Shown piece after piece: positions 12,707 through 23,127 of a stretch of 64,000 nt of DNA. Origin of the DNA: Thermothielavioides terrestris NRRL 8126 (taxonomy: Eukaryota > Ascomycota > Sordariomycetes > Sordariales > Chaetomiaceae); NCBI RefSeq assembly GCF_000226115.1, contig NC_016458.1:5862001-5926000 (forward strand). Reading direction: 5' to 3'. How positions within the stretch are numbered: position 1 is the first letter of the stretch; each line of letters opens with the position of its first letter. The notes beneath the pieces are model-generated. The model had not been told where the DNA came from, did no database searches, and was given only the letters and a program-made list of their open reading frames with translations. The position numbers and the translations under genes are program-made.

Positions 12707-13581
12707 CTTGGAAGATGCGCACGGTCGCTATTGGGCTGCCGCGCAAGCTGATGGGCTCATATGAAGTTGCTGCAGAGTCGTGCGCCTACGACTTCTTGAG
12801 AGCTGTTCTGTTGTTCCTGGATGGGCAGTGGCAGCTGCAGCTCGAATGGACACAGTGACCACGGCACTGAATTGGCGGGCGGTAATTGGCCAGCAACCAT
12901 TCAACAAAACAGTGGGGCCGCCTCACCTCCGGTTTCCCCAAACTCCGTCCCGGAAACCTCGACCACTCGCTCGTCCCAGATCGATGGCTGGACAAACCCA
13001 GCGCGAGGGGACTTCAACTCCAACTGCTCGGATTTGATGTACTGTGTGGAATGCAATCACTGAATGAATTCGAGAGGTGCTTGCACTCGAGTAAGCCCTG
13101 CGTGCTGCCGCCACTCGCAGGGAGCTGATGTCGCCGGAAACCGCGCTGGTGGCTCCCGGAAGGCGGCATCGTGCCTGTCTGGCTGTTGGGACGGCGTGGT
13201 TAAAGGGGGCGGCTTCTTTCCCGCCGACCTCCCCCGTCAAAGCGTGCAGCCTCAGTCTACGAACCTCGGATACTTCACAAAGGAAGTTCCACCCGATGTT
13301 GAGGCAGGCCCCTGCCTGCCACCCCCATGGTCCGGAAAAAGACGTGCTGCGAGGAAGGTGCAGCCCCTACGGTCATGTGTAATGCCTTTTGGCGACAAGC
13401 GCAGGCTTCCAGCTTGGCCACAATGACATCCCGTCTCTTGCTCAGCTGTTTCACCCAGCGCCAGTTCCTCTTGTCCAACCCCTTCCCTTACCCATACGGA
13501 GGGAGTTGCAGTAGGCTGCTTCCAGTTCTACAGGACCCCCCTCGCTGAGCAGAAGCCCTCGACACTCTTTCCGCAATCACG
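12707..13581. other. Divergent promoter region, SEC11 and membrane-protein gene
   Basis: SEC11 (minus) and the multi-pass membrane protein gene (plus) diverge from this 875-base segment, so it should carry both promoters. The 100 bases before 13582 are pyrimidine-rich (CTTGTCCAACCCCTTCCC and similar), as expected of a 5' leader. No gene is supported inside. Confidence 0.5.
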
Positions 13582-14774
13582 ATGCCGTCGCAGGAGACCA
13601 CGCCGCTCCTTTCGGATCACCAGGCCCTTCCTTTGCACAATGGAACCCGACAGACCCAAGGTTCTGTGCCCATCTCCGTTCTCGTCTCTCGGTCCGCCTG
13701 GCCCGGCCTGAGCTCGCGTGCCTTGCACTTCCTCCGTGCCGGAATCCTAGCTTATCTCGCGGCTCTCGTGCCCATGCTGGTCCGCTATAAGGCAGCGGAG
13801 AAGGCCGCAGCCAATGTGACACCTTGGAGCATCCTTTTCGATTTCTCGATGCTCTCATATATCCTTCAGTTGCACTGGCACCTCCTTAGCTATGTCCGTC
13901 GTGCCCTTGAAGAACCTCTGCTCCGTTTGTTTGTCGCTCACGGAGGGCCCTGCGTATCAGCTCTGGAACCTGCGGTACCGTCACGACTCTCGCCACGCGG
14001 CTCACGACGAGGATGTCGTTCATTGTTTCTTGATCAGGGCACTCCTCAACTTTTCGCAGCCAGGCCAGCCGCGGTCTTCGTCCAATAACTTCTGCCCGAG
14101 CCTCCTGTACACCGCTGCCCTTGTGTTCAACTTCATGAACGCAACCATGTATTGGACTTTGCTGGTGCCCAAGGGTATGCCAGCTTTCCCAAGGGCGATG
14201 ACAATGGCGGAGTGCTTGGACACGGCTGGCTCCAGACATTCTCCGTCATCAACATGTACGGCGTCACACCGCTAATCGCCATTGCCGAGGTCCTGTTTCT
14301 CAACACTATCACACACCAGCATGTGAGTCTTTTGTCGCATCAGCGGAAGACCATGGTTGACGCAAGCTGCAGGCGGTCGCCCGCCACGTCCTATCCACGA
14401 CATATCTCTTAATGGGTTACCTCGCATGGGCAGCCATTGGCAACACCATGACGGGTCAATACCCGCTTTTCTGGATGGATCCAACGGAGATTGGGGGCGC
14501 CGGACGCGTCGCGGCTTGTGCTTTCGGCTTCGTAGGCTTGGGCGTATCAGGTGAGTCATTAATCCCAGGCTGAGCCATGGCCGCATGGCAGGATAGCGGG
14601 ATGTGTTGCTAACGGAGCCTTCCCCGTGTAGCATTCGCTGCTGTGTACGGCCTGACCGTACTGCGGGAGAAGCTCGCAAAGTACGCTACGCGGAAGACGC
14701 AGTATAGCCCGGTACCCGATTCCGAGCATGAGCACGAGCGGGCGGCCGATCAGATGCCAAGAAGGCGTGCTTAA
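13582..14774 (+). CDS. Multi-pass membrane protein, unknown function, with apparent frame break
   Basis: The protein starts MPSQETTPLLSDHQ. Probable exons are 13582-13893, 13961-14322, 14373-14550 and 14632-14774, with an optional in-frame intron 13975-14037. Hydrophobic segments include FLRAGILAYLAALVPMLV, LLYTAALVFNFMNATMYW, INMYGVTPLIAIAEVLF and AACAFGFVGLGVSAFAAVY. The C-terminus is charged and ends in RRRA. The overall look is that of a small polytopic membrane protein, perhaps related to FAR-17a/AIG1-like proteins, but I cannot confirm this. Near 14171-14194 the frame must change from MYWTLLVPKG to FPKGDDNGGVLGHGW. No acceptable intron explains this, and two copies of CCCAAGGG 20 bases apart flank the spot. 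It is therefore either a real frameshift, a sequencing or assembly error, or an unusual micro-intron. Other exon junctions are good. Confidence 0.65.
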
Positions 14775-16437
14775 GAGACTCTCGGAGTAGCAGGTCGAGT
14801 TGAGAATGCCCGGGAAGCCTGCTCTCGTCGGAATCGAGCGTAGCGTCCACGTCACAATGGGTGAACAGGGAGAGATGACTGAAGGCTTGCACTCGGGCAG
14901 AGTATTTGGCACGTTATGTCACGATGCAAATGGATGGAACGAGGATGGAACGAGGATGGGATTCGTTTGGACGCGTGGCGCGGGTGTTGTGAGTTACCTC
15001 TATACCTTATCGTTCGCCGGCTCATACCGTTTTATCCTGATGGTTGACTCACGAAGGTAACTCGAACCAAAATTGTCTATCTCTTGATGGCTGCTTCTCC
15101 ACACCGGTATCTCAATGCCAATCCGGGAGCTTGCGTTTTCAGGTCCTGCCGTTCCATGAACGCCGTTCACAGATCGTGCAGTCGAGGTACTTGTGACTAG
15201 CCAATCATAGTGTGGAGTGTTGGGTATCTGGCCCTTGCTTGAAGTCGTGGGAGTCCGTCGATGTTCACGTCAACTTAGCGCCGAGTGGCAGTGGGGCTCC
15301 GACCATGCTCTGAACAAGGCCTTGGCCCCACTTCTCCCGCACTTTCGGGTCAAGACCCCTGTCGACTCCATCCGCACTTCAGCCGATTCGGGCACCACCT
15401 TTGCAAGCGTGCATTGAAGGCCGAGGGTTATCACAAAAAGCCCGAGGCGCACAAAGTGTATGCGGATTAATCGACAGCTGAATGCCCCTTCTCTTCTGCC
15501 AGTTGTTGGATTTCAGTGAGGCTGTGTCCGGCAATGCTGGCCGTATGCCTCGCTGTCAATGGCCAATCACTGTTCACGTGCTGCCGGAAAACGGCAGCAT
15601 CAATCCCAATTCGATGCAACGGCAACTCAGCTGGCCAATGTAACGTTTTGGCTTCTTGGCCCGTCTGATGCGAGTGCACTGATGAGCAGGCACCCGGGGG
15701 AGTGAGATCAAACGGCCTAACGATCGGAGAGATGGAGTCACCAAACCGGCGGTGCCCATGCTTCGTCGTATATACCTTGTATGCACAAGCTGCCAGACAC
15801 GTCAGGAAACAGGGCGCTGAGGTGCCGTGCCGCTGGTTGGAGAGGTTCCTTCACTCACATTCACGCCGAAGTCGACGAAGCTGCTGACGACGTCAATTGC
15901 TGCAATGTCCGCGCCAGCCAGACGGGATGCTTGGCCAATGAAAGCGGGCAGGGCGAGCACTGCAGGCAGGCGGCCTGCTGCTGCAGCATCCTGTCGTCCC
16001 CCAGCCCTGCTTTTCCTGCCAATCTGGGATGTTCCCAGGCACACAGACCCTTGCGTTGCCCCTCACCACCAGCCGCCGGTATAAATACGCCGCTAACCCC
16101 CCCACTTCTTGAACCCTTCTCTCCTTTTTTCTCCCTCCCCCCGTCACACAACCCAAGGGTCGCAAAGCTGTTGCTGGAGTTGTCTCAGGAGTTTTCTCTC
16201 TCTGGGATAACGCCGCCCGGACCCCGTCAATCGTTTTTTTGTGCGTCTATCCTTTACACTCTTTTACCTCCGAGTCCTTCCTTCTCTTTCGTCGCTCTCT
16301 TATCGCTTGGAAACGGTGGCGTCTGTCTTTCCCTTCGCCATCATTTCCTATTCCCGTGTTCGTCGGGCACCTGTACCATAATCCCCTCGTCAACTTACAG
16401 TCAAATACCGCAAACCGCCGAACCGCAGACCGCCACC
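14775..16437. other. Intergenic region and BTB-gene promoter/leader
   Basis: About 1.66 kb without a supported coding gene. The reading frame of the downstream BTB gene happens to stay open from 15781, but the leader composition argues that this part is untranslated. From about 16090 to 16400 the plus strand is strongly pyrimidine-rich. Confidence 0.5.
16079..16087 (+). promoter_or_regulatory. TATA-like box upstream of the BTB gene
   Basis: The sequence GGTATAAATACGC occurs about 350 bases before the BTB start codon and is followed by a long CT-rich stretch, a common arrangement of strongly expressed fungal genes. The transcription start is not known. Confidence 0.45.
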
Positions 16438-17430
16438 ATGTTCAAGCGCTCGTTTCGAAGCCGCGACGCCAGCACCTCCCAGCGGGAGGCTGCCTCGACG
16501 ACGATGGATTCGCAACACCGAGTGGACAAGTCTGCGAGGCTGACGAGGAGGGCTGCCACGCGGGATCCGCAGAAAGTGTCGAAACTGCAGCGGTCGCTCC
16601 GGGGCGACGAGGCCTCGCGCATGCAGACTTCGCAGGCGAGGCTCGATGACAAGTCCCTCGCGCCCTCGCCCATCATCACCCTAGTGGTGGGCAGCGAGGC
16701 GCGGCTGTTCGCAGCGCACGAGAACGTGCTGTGCCAGGCGCCTTTTTTCGAGAAGGTCCTGCGCGGCACCTATGTCGATGCGCAGAATCGGAGGATCTCG
16801 CTCCCGGACGAGGAGCCGGAGGTCTTCAGCGCGATCCTCGAGTATCTCTACAAGGGCGACTACTATCCCCGCCTGCTGCTCAACAAGCAGCGCAACTCAT
16901 GGGAACTCGAGGACGCGCTGCCCCCTCGTCGGGCCACCCCGCAAGCCTCCCCGACGATTCACGAAACCCTAAAGCTCGGAGGTGGTCGCGCAGGGCAGAC
17001 CCCCCAGACCCCTTCGGCTGTCGAGGCGACCGTGTACCTCCCGAGCATCGGTCAGTACGTGCTCCGCGACACGGTCATCTACTGCGCCGCGGAGCGCTAC
17101 GGGCTCGAGGAGCTCAAGAGGCTGGCGCTGCGGAAGCAAGGGTTGCAGTCCGGCATCGACGTCGGCACGATCCTCCGCAGCGCGCAGTACTGCTACGCCA
17201 ACACGCCCGACTCGGACAGCCGCCTGCGCGCCCATTACCTGGCGCTCATCATCCGGTGCCGCAAGACCTTCAAGCGCAGCGGCACCATGCAGGCCGAGAT
17301 GGAGAAGTGCGGCAGCGACGTGTACGGCCCGGGAAGCGGGAAGCTGTTCTTCGACCTGTTCGTCGCCATGTGCAACCACCTCGACGACGTCATCGAGGCG
17401 AGCAACGCGCGGACCCCGAAGACGATCTGA
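16438..17430 (+). CDS. BTB/POZ domain protein
   Basis: A single-exon gene of 330 residues. The ATG at 16438 has an excellent context (CGCCACCATG) and follows a CT-rich leader. The frame is open upstream to 15781, so a longer N-terminus cannot be excluded, but it would be translated leader-like sequence. After a basic, Ser-rich N-terminus, residues about 78-145 form a BTB fold: PIITLVVGSEARLFAAHENVL (strands and the conserved H), SQAPFF-type helix as LCQAPFFEKVLRG, then PEVFSAILEYLYKGDYYP. The BTB is interrupted or extended by a loop (LLNKQRNSWE to SAVEATVYLP). The C-terminal part carries ERYGLEELKRLALRK, the usual fourth helix pair. Such fungal proteins mediate protein-protein contacts; a Cullin-3 adaptor role is possible but not shown. 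Confidence 0.88.
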   Translation: MFKRSFRSRDASTSQREAASTTMDSQHRVDKSARLTRRAATRDPQKVSKLQRSLRGDEASRMQTSQARLDDKSLAPSPIITLVVGSEARLFAAHENVLCQAPFFEKVLRGTYVDAQNRRISLPDEEPEVFSAILEYLYKGDYYPRLLLNKQRNSWELEDALPPRRATPQASPTIHETLKLGGGRAGQTPQTPSAVEATVYLPSIGQYVLRDTVIYCAAERYGLEELKRLALRKQGLQSGIDVGTILRSAQYCYANTPDSDSRLRAHYLALIIRCRKTFKRSGTMQAEMEKCGSDVYGPGSGKLFFDLFVAMCNHLDDVIEASNARTPKTI

Positions 17431-18763
17431 GAGGCCGGGTCACATTGTACATTGATGCGTAACGGACGGGTTTCTGGCGTTCCACGGCGTAATTTGGGGA
17501 TACTCACAAGTAGGGAACGGCCAACGAGGGTTGCGTCTTTCTCTGCTCTTCCAACATCCGGCGTTTGGGTCTTTTCTCATCGAGCTCCCATATCTTGGCA
17601 CCAGATTGGAACACCATTTGGGAGATCTTTCATTCTGTGAAACATCTTCACTTCTCGCGAGGTTGGCCGACCAATTTAGGGTTCAAGATCTGCGGAGCGA
17701 GAGGGGCTTAATGCCGATACACGATGTGGGCGTGTGCAGGAAGACGTGCGCAGCTCGCTGCCCCCCTCGACTGTCTCAGTTCTCTTCTTGATTCTCGGTT
17801 TGCGCTGTTTTCGGAGACCAGTCTGGTTTGGGCTTTTCACGGATCCCCGGCGTTCTTTGCTTTTTCCGGATTGCATCAGATTGGTTGGCATCGTCGCTGG
17901 TCGAACGATTCGCAGAAGAAGAAAAGGACACCAGGCGGAAAGGAGGTCGCAAACCAGGGGAGGCACGGCCTCTCGGCACACATCCTCGACGGCCAATCTT
18001 CGACAAGACAACACACGCCGTTCGATCTCGCCGCACTTGGGCACCCATCTCACAACAACCATGGATCGTGTTCTTTCTGTCGCTCTGTCTGCTTGGGCTG
18101 GACTTGTTTGTCATGGGATTTTTCGTTCCCAGGCGTTCGGAAACATACAAGGAGGCTTGGAGTCGGAGCCGCAACACGCCACTCAGACTGGAACAAGATG
18201 GGGGATGTTGAGGGGGCCGGGACGGTGACTTAATCCGCCGCGCGCTCTCTTCGCTGCCACTCATCGACACCACTCTCACGCGCTCGGCCGCGTATAAATC
18301 TCCTTTGTCTAAAAAGGACACATTGGATCCGGATGGTCATGGTTGGCAAGGGGGCGGGGCAAGCACAGCCCCTCCCCAAAGCGCCTGCATGGTTGCTTGC
18401 AATGTTCTCGCCGCGCAGAGTTTGGGCGGTCACTCGTTTGTAACGATACATGATGATGACGACCTTGACTTCTTGATGAACTCGGGCTTTCTATCATCGG
18501 GTCGGGCAAGGGGTTGTTGCGCCCTCCCTCCTCGATGGAGGGAGCCAGCGACCCCTTAGTCCGATTCCAGCTCAACTCTACGCCCGCTTGAGGGGCTAGG
18601 TAATGGAAAATATTCGGCCACCTCATACTGTCGTCCCTATGTAACTCCCCTTTTCCCGTGACATGCATTGCGATGTGAATAAGTAGGTACATGCGACATG
18701 CCAGCCACCACCCATCATCATTCATCCGTCGTGACTTTACTTCCCATTACTCCCCGAACGTGA
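17431..18763. other. Intergenic region, 1.3 kb, no supported gene
   Basis: Between the convergent BTB (plus) and DUF1349 (minus) genes. Overlapping frames on both strands around 17730-18320 are open for 160-180 codons, but neither has a domain, a consistent start context or splice signals. A TATAAATC stretch occurs at about 18293. I see no RNA gene. Confidence 0.45.
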
Positions 18764-19586
18764 TCACGTCGCCCACTTCACCTCCAGCCCCGCAAACTCC
18801 ACCACCAAGCCCCCCTCCGCCCCCTTCGCCGGCCGCGCTGCCATCGCCCGCACCTCCACGTCCCACTCCTCCGGCGCGTCCCCAAACACCCAGCACACCT
18901 CCCGCAGCGGCACCTTCTCCCCCGTCGCCTCCGCCACCCGGTACACCCACACGCCCGTGCCGTTGCCGTCCTGGTCCTTCTCCACCAGCAGCGTCGTCCA
19001 CCCTGTCTCGGTTGTGGTGGTGGTGGCGGCGGCGGTATTGGTGGAGGAGGGAGAAGGATGCAGGTCGGCGACGGACCAGTCCGCCCAGGCGTCGCACGCC
19101 ACGGTCGACAGGCGCGGCGCGCCGTTGTAATGCTCGACGCCGGCCTTGATCCATTTTTGTGGTTTTTGGTGCGGAGCGGGGCTGTCGCTGGCGTTGGAGG
19201 GGGGGTTGCGGCGGTAGAAGCTGAGGAGCAGGCCGCCTTGGTCGTACTGCTCCTTTGGGGTGAAGTTGAGGGATAGGCGGGCCGAGAGGAAGGAGGTTAG
19301 GGGCCCGGAGGTGCGCAGGTTGGTGGCTGTGGTCGTGCTGGATTCGGGGAGGGCGGTCGGTGCTGAGATGGGGGTGGTGGTGGTGGTGGCGGGTGTTAGT
19401 TATGCCGTTTGGGAACACATACTAGGAGTGCATGGGGTAGGTGTTGGGGAGCGGGGTGGTTTGGGGTCAGGCAGGGACTTGGGGCGCCAAGCTCTATGTA
19501 CCGTTAAAGACATCTGTCGCGGGCGGCTTGCGCCAGATGTCGGTGCCCGGGGCGGCAGTGATGGTGAACGTGTCCGAGGGCGCCAT
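18764..19586 (-). CDS. DUF1349 family protein (REE1-like, concanavalin-like fold)
   Basis: Exon 1 is 19586-19502 and exon 2 is 19362-18764 on minus. The 139-nt intron has a GTACAT donor and a CTCAG acceptor. The joined product is 227 residues and starts MAPSDTFTITAAPGTDIWRK. The family pattern is visible along its length: TDIWRKPP near residue 15, FLSARLSLNFTPKEQYDQGG, LLLSFYRR, KWIKAGVEHYNGAPRLSTV, then ADWSVADL, and GVWVYRVAE with a final strand EFAGLEVKW. DUF1349 proteins have a beta-sandwich fold. The yeast member Ree1 is linked to regulation of enolase, but the biochemical role is unresolved. A Thr-rich insert (SSTNTAAATTTTTETG) interrupts the fold between two strands and is probably a surface loop. 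No partner gene is evident nearby. Confidence 0.9.
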
Positions 19587-20589
19587 GGCGAGTTCGCTGT
19601 GTTCCAGTTGTTTGTGTGGTCTGCGACTCCTCAGAGGCTAAGATTGGACCCAACCGCCAGCACCCTCCCATTTATACTTGGCTGCGGTCCGGAGGCGCGC
19701 CCGCCCTGTGGGATACGAGAGGCAAGAGACAACACGTTCCACTAGTGGGTAAATGGCATTGCGCAGTCCGCGGTCTCATGCCTACGTTGCATGCCAGACG
19801 CGGCAGTTTCCGAGGCTGCAGCGGAAAGAACTCGTCGGGCCAGAAACGGATCACAAGGCACCGGCTCAACTTCATGATCCATCCAACGGCCCGCATACCC
19901 GCATTGCTGCTGCATGAGCTTTCGATCATTCGCTCTCATGCGTATTCAGCACCCTTCGGCGGATAATACTCGGCGGGGGTCAAAATGGGCTTGGTGAAGC
20001 AGTGCCTGTTCCCGGAATGGCGGGGTCTTTTCAATGCTTGGGTGTGGGGCCATGACGTTAAAGTTCGATCTTGGTTAACGTTCAAATTTAAGCTGCCTCA
20101 ACATCAGTTCGAACCGTGATGCTCTGACCCCTGCGCCTTTGACTCATCAGCAGGGTGGCCCGAGCTTTTGAGGGTTTTCTTGTGGTTCCCACACACTCCG
20201 CTGGGCTAACTGCGATTCTTTCAGAAATTTCGACCCCACCAGTGACTCCGACCGACAATTTCGCCCACCACCAGTACCCCCAACTCACCTCCTTCTCACC
20301 AATCGTCTAACACGTCCTTTTCATCCAGAAGAATTGTTGCTTGCGAGGCGGCAATGGCCTAGAATCACGGAGGAAAGCGCCGTACGAAAGAACACAAGGC
20401 AGTCTCGACGACCTTGGTCGGGGACGACCCGACTTCGCTGGCATCGTTTCCATCGCTGCAACCCGCCATCCTCGCTCTCGCTGTCAACCCGCCAAGGCTC
20501 ACCAGGCAGGGGCTCACACGACCCCTATGTAACGAACCCAAACCACAGCATCAGGCTGATCTCCCCACATTGTCACATCCACAGCAACA
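19587..20589. other. Divergent promoter region, DUF1349 gene and BRF1
   Basis: One kilobase separates the two divergent genes and should contain both promoters. No gene or repeat is supported. Bases just before BRF1 read CATTGTCACATCCACAGCAACAATG, a plausible leader. Confidence 0.5.
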
Positions 20590-23127
20590 ATGTCCTCTCC
20601 GCCCGTGATCAAAGCCGGCGGGGGCTCGGACAAGCCCCAGCGCAAGCCCAAGCCTAAACGGGTGAACAACGTCCGCCGCATCATGCACCGGGAGCAGCGC
20701 ATCCGCGAGAGGTCTGTAGCGTCCTCGCCACCAGTGAGCGCGCCCGCCGCTCCCGCCGCTCCCGCCACCTCCTCGGGGCCGGTGTGCAATAATCCGCAGT
20801 GTGAGAAGTCCGACGTCCGTGATGGGGTCTGCCAGAACTGCGGCCGTGTCATGTACGAGAGCAACATCGTCGCCGAGATCACCTTTGGTGAGACTGCCTC
20901 CGGTGCCGCCGTGGTCCATGGTAGCTATCTTGCCGCCGATCAAGGCAGCATCCGCCCTACTGCCAGCGGGCCCGCCTTTCGACGCGTCCCCGGTGCTGGC
21001 GGGAGCGAGGCCCGCGAACGCAGCCTTAGGGAGGCGAAGCAGATCATGAACCAGTTTGCGCACCAGCTGCGCATACCGCTCCACCTGGTCGACAAAGCCC
21101 ACCGGTTGTACAGGGCTGCGTCGACCAGCAACTTCATTCAGGGCCGACGCAAGCACACGGTGGCTGCGGTCTGCCTTTACGCCATCTGCCGGAAGGAGGA
21201 TCACAACAAGGTCATGCTGATTGACTTGGCCGACATCATCAAGACGGACGTCTTCTTGCTCGGAAAAAGCTACAAAGACCTGCTCAACTCTCATCCCAAC
21301 CTGAAAGAGGGCACCAAGCCGATCATCATCGAGGATCTCATCTTCCGCTTCGCCAGCAAGCTCGAGTTCCTCCACGACACCAACAAGGTGGCTCTCTCAG
21401 CCGTGCGCATTGCCCAGCGCATGCGCCATGACAACATTACCCACGGCCGCCGGCCTGCCGGCATCTGCGGTGCCGCACTCATCATGGCTGCCCGCGCGCA
21501 CAACTACCGCCGCACCGTCCGCGAGGTGGTCTACATCGCCAAGGTTACCATGGCCACCCTGCAGGAGCGCATGGAGGAGTTCGCCAATGTGCCCGCGGCC
21601 CAGATGACGGTCGCCCAGTTCCAGGAAGCCGAGAGCTTCCCCGAGACCTCACACGACCCGCCGTTCGTCTACAAGCAGACGAAGGAGTGGCAGGAGAAGC
21701 ATCCGAAGAGAGTCAGAAAGAGGAAGCGGAAGGCGAATGAAGTTGACCCTGCCACGAGCCCGTCCGGCGAAGGATCGGAGGAGCAGGGTGCTGCGAAACG
21801 GCAGAAGCTGGACTCGAACGAGTCTCAGCCGCCCTCTGTTCCCATCGACCCGGCGCTCCAAGAAGCCTCCACGGAGGGAGCAGCGCCGTCGGCGCCGGAA
21901 CCGCACGGGGAATGCTCATCCGCACCTGCTGTCAACGACAGTGGCGCTGGCGTTCGTATACGCATACCGACTGCCGAGGAACTCTCCATTGCCAATGCTG
22001 CAACGGCAGACGTTGAAAATCAGCTCGAGGAACTGGCAGGCGAGTTTGGGGACCCCCAGGATGAGGAAGTAGAAGAGGAGCTGGACCCGAGCAGCGAGAT
22101 GGCCATGGCGGCGGCACAGGGGATTCAAGTCCCGGGCATGGAAAATATGAAGATCAAGCCGAGAAAGGACCCTTCGACCACAAGCCCCGGCGATGGGTTT
22201 GCCGCGGGCAAAGGGAGGAGAAAGCCGAAATTGACTATCGACGAAGCATGGGAGCAGGAGGAGAACGAGCTCGAACAGGAGATGCAAGGCCATCTGAACG
22301 ATCCTGCCTTGATCGACGCGTCCGCACTTGTTACTCAAGATATCGAGCGGCGGCGCGAGCAGCGGTTCGCTGCCCAAACGGATTCACCTGCTATTACGGC
22401 GGCGGAGACGACCACCAACCAACTCGTTCCTGACCCCTCGGACCCCCGCTTCACGCCCATCTCCAAGGTTTCGGATGACCCCATCGTGCACGAGGACGAA
22501 TTCAAAGACGACCCGGAGGTCATGTTCTGCAAACTCACGGAGAAAGACGTGATGATGAAGGAGATGATCTGGGTCAACCACAACAAGGACTACTTGCGCA
22601 AGATGCAGCAGAAGATCTTCGAAGCCAAGACGTCCAAAGGCAAGCCGGTCAAGCAGAGGAGCGGGCGCGCCAGGAAACCGCGCATCGGAGAAGGCCAGGC
22701 CACGCCCGCCAGCTCCGCCGCCGAGGCTGCGCAGAACATGCTGCGCACCCGGGCCATCAGCACCAAGCTGGACTACCAGCGGATGGGCAACCTGTTCGAG
22801 TTCACCAAGGGCGGCCCTGGCAGCACGTACGGCGGCGCCAGTTCGGTCGGCAGCCGCAGCGCCCTCCCCAGCAGCGCGGGGAGTGATGTCGAGAGCGACG
22901 ACGAGGGCGGCTCGGATGCCGACGAGGCGCAGAACCAGACGTCAGCAGCCACCGCGGCGGCGGCCGCTGCTACCGCGCGAGAGAAGGCCGCCAGGGCGCT
23001 TGCACCGCCCGACGAGGAGGACGAAGACGAGGGCGAGGGCGACCAGGAGTTTGGGGGCGAAGACGACTTCCAGGACGGAGAGGAGGAATTTGACCCGTTC
23101 GGAGATAACGGCGGGGAGGATTACTAG
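20590..23127 (+). CDS. BRF1: TFIIIB subunit BRF1 (RNA polymerase III initiation factor)
   Basis: A single-exon gene of 845 residues. Brf1 bridges TFIIIC, TBP and RNA polymerase III at tRNA and 5S promoters in the nucleus. After a basic N-terminal extension (residues 1-60) comes a TFIIB-type zinc ribbon with Cys66, Cys71, Cys81 and Cys84 (VCQNCGRVMYES style). Two cyclin repeats follow (about 140-330), with signatures such as LVDKAHRLYRAA, GRRKHTVAAVCLYAICR and GRRPAGICGAALIMAAR. The Brf1 homology block that contacts TBP is near 620-680 (DPIVHEDEFKDDPEVMFCK). The C-terminus is Asp/Glu-rich. The first Cys pair is spaced by four residues. Length is typical of filamentous ascomycetes. A tRNA-Glu gene, one of its likely targets, lies in the same window, though this is coincidence rather than linkage. 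Confidence 0.96.
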   Translation: MSSPPVIKAGGGSDKPQRKPKPKRVNNVRRIMHREQRIRERSVASSPPVSAPAAPAAPATSSGPVCNNPQCEKSDVRDGVCQNCGRVMYESNIVAEITFGETASGAAVVHGSYLAADQGSIRPTASGPAFRRVPGAGGSEARERSLREAKQIMNQFAHQLRIPLHLVDKAHRLYRAASTSNFIQGRRKHTVAAVCLYAICRKEDHNKVMLIDLADIIKTDVFLLGKSYKDLLNSHPNLKEGTKPIIIEDLIFRFASKLEFLHDTNKVALSAVRIAQRMRHDNITHGRRPAGICGAALIMAARAHNYRRTVREVVYIAKVTMATLQERMEEFANVPAAQMTVAQFQEAESFPETSHDPPFVYKQTKEWQEKHPKRVRKRKRKANEVDPATSPSGEGSEEQGAAKRQKLDSNESQPPSVPIDPALQEASTEGAAPSAPEPHGECSSAPAVNDSGAGVRIRIPTAEELSIANAATADVENQLEELAGEFGDPQDEEVEEELDPSSEMAMAAAQGIQVPGMENMKIKPRKDPSTTSPGDGFAAGKGRRKPKLTIDEAWEQEENELEQEMQGHLNDPALIDASALVTQDIERRREQRFAAQTDSPAITAAETTTNQLVPDPSDPRFTPISKVSDDPIVHEDEFKDDPEVMFCKLTEKDVMMKEMIWVNHNKDYLRKMQQKIFEAKTSKGKPVKQRSGRARKPRIGEGQATPASSAAEAAQNMLRTRAISTKLDYQRMGNLFEFTKGGPGSTYGGASSVGSRSALPSSAGSDVESDDEGGSDADEAQNQTSAATAAAAAATAREKAARALAPPDEEDEDEGEGDQEFGGEDDFQDGEEEFDPFGDNGGEDY

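Noticed and set aside
17724..18321. Overlapping plus and minus frames of 160-181 codons
   Set aside because: Neither shows a domain, good start context or splice sites, and they overlap each other in opposite strands.
20551..21375. Minus-strand frame opposite BRF1
   Set aside because: It lies wholly against the conserved zinc-ribbon and cyclin-fold coding sequence and shows no domain of its own.
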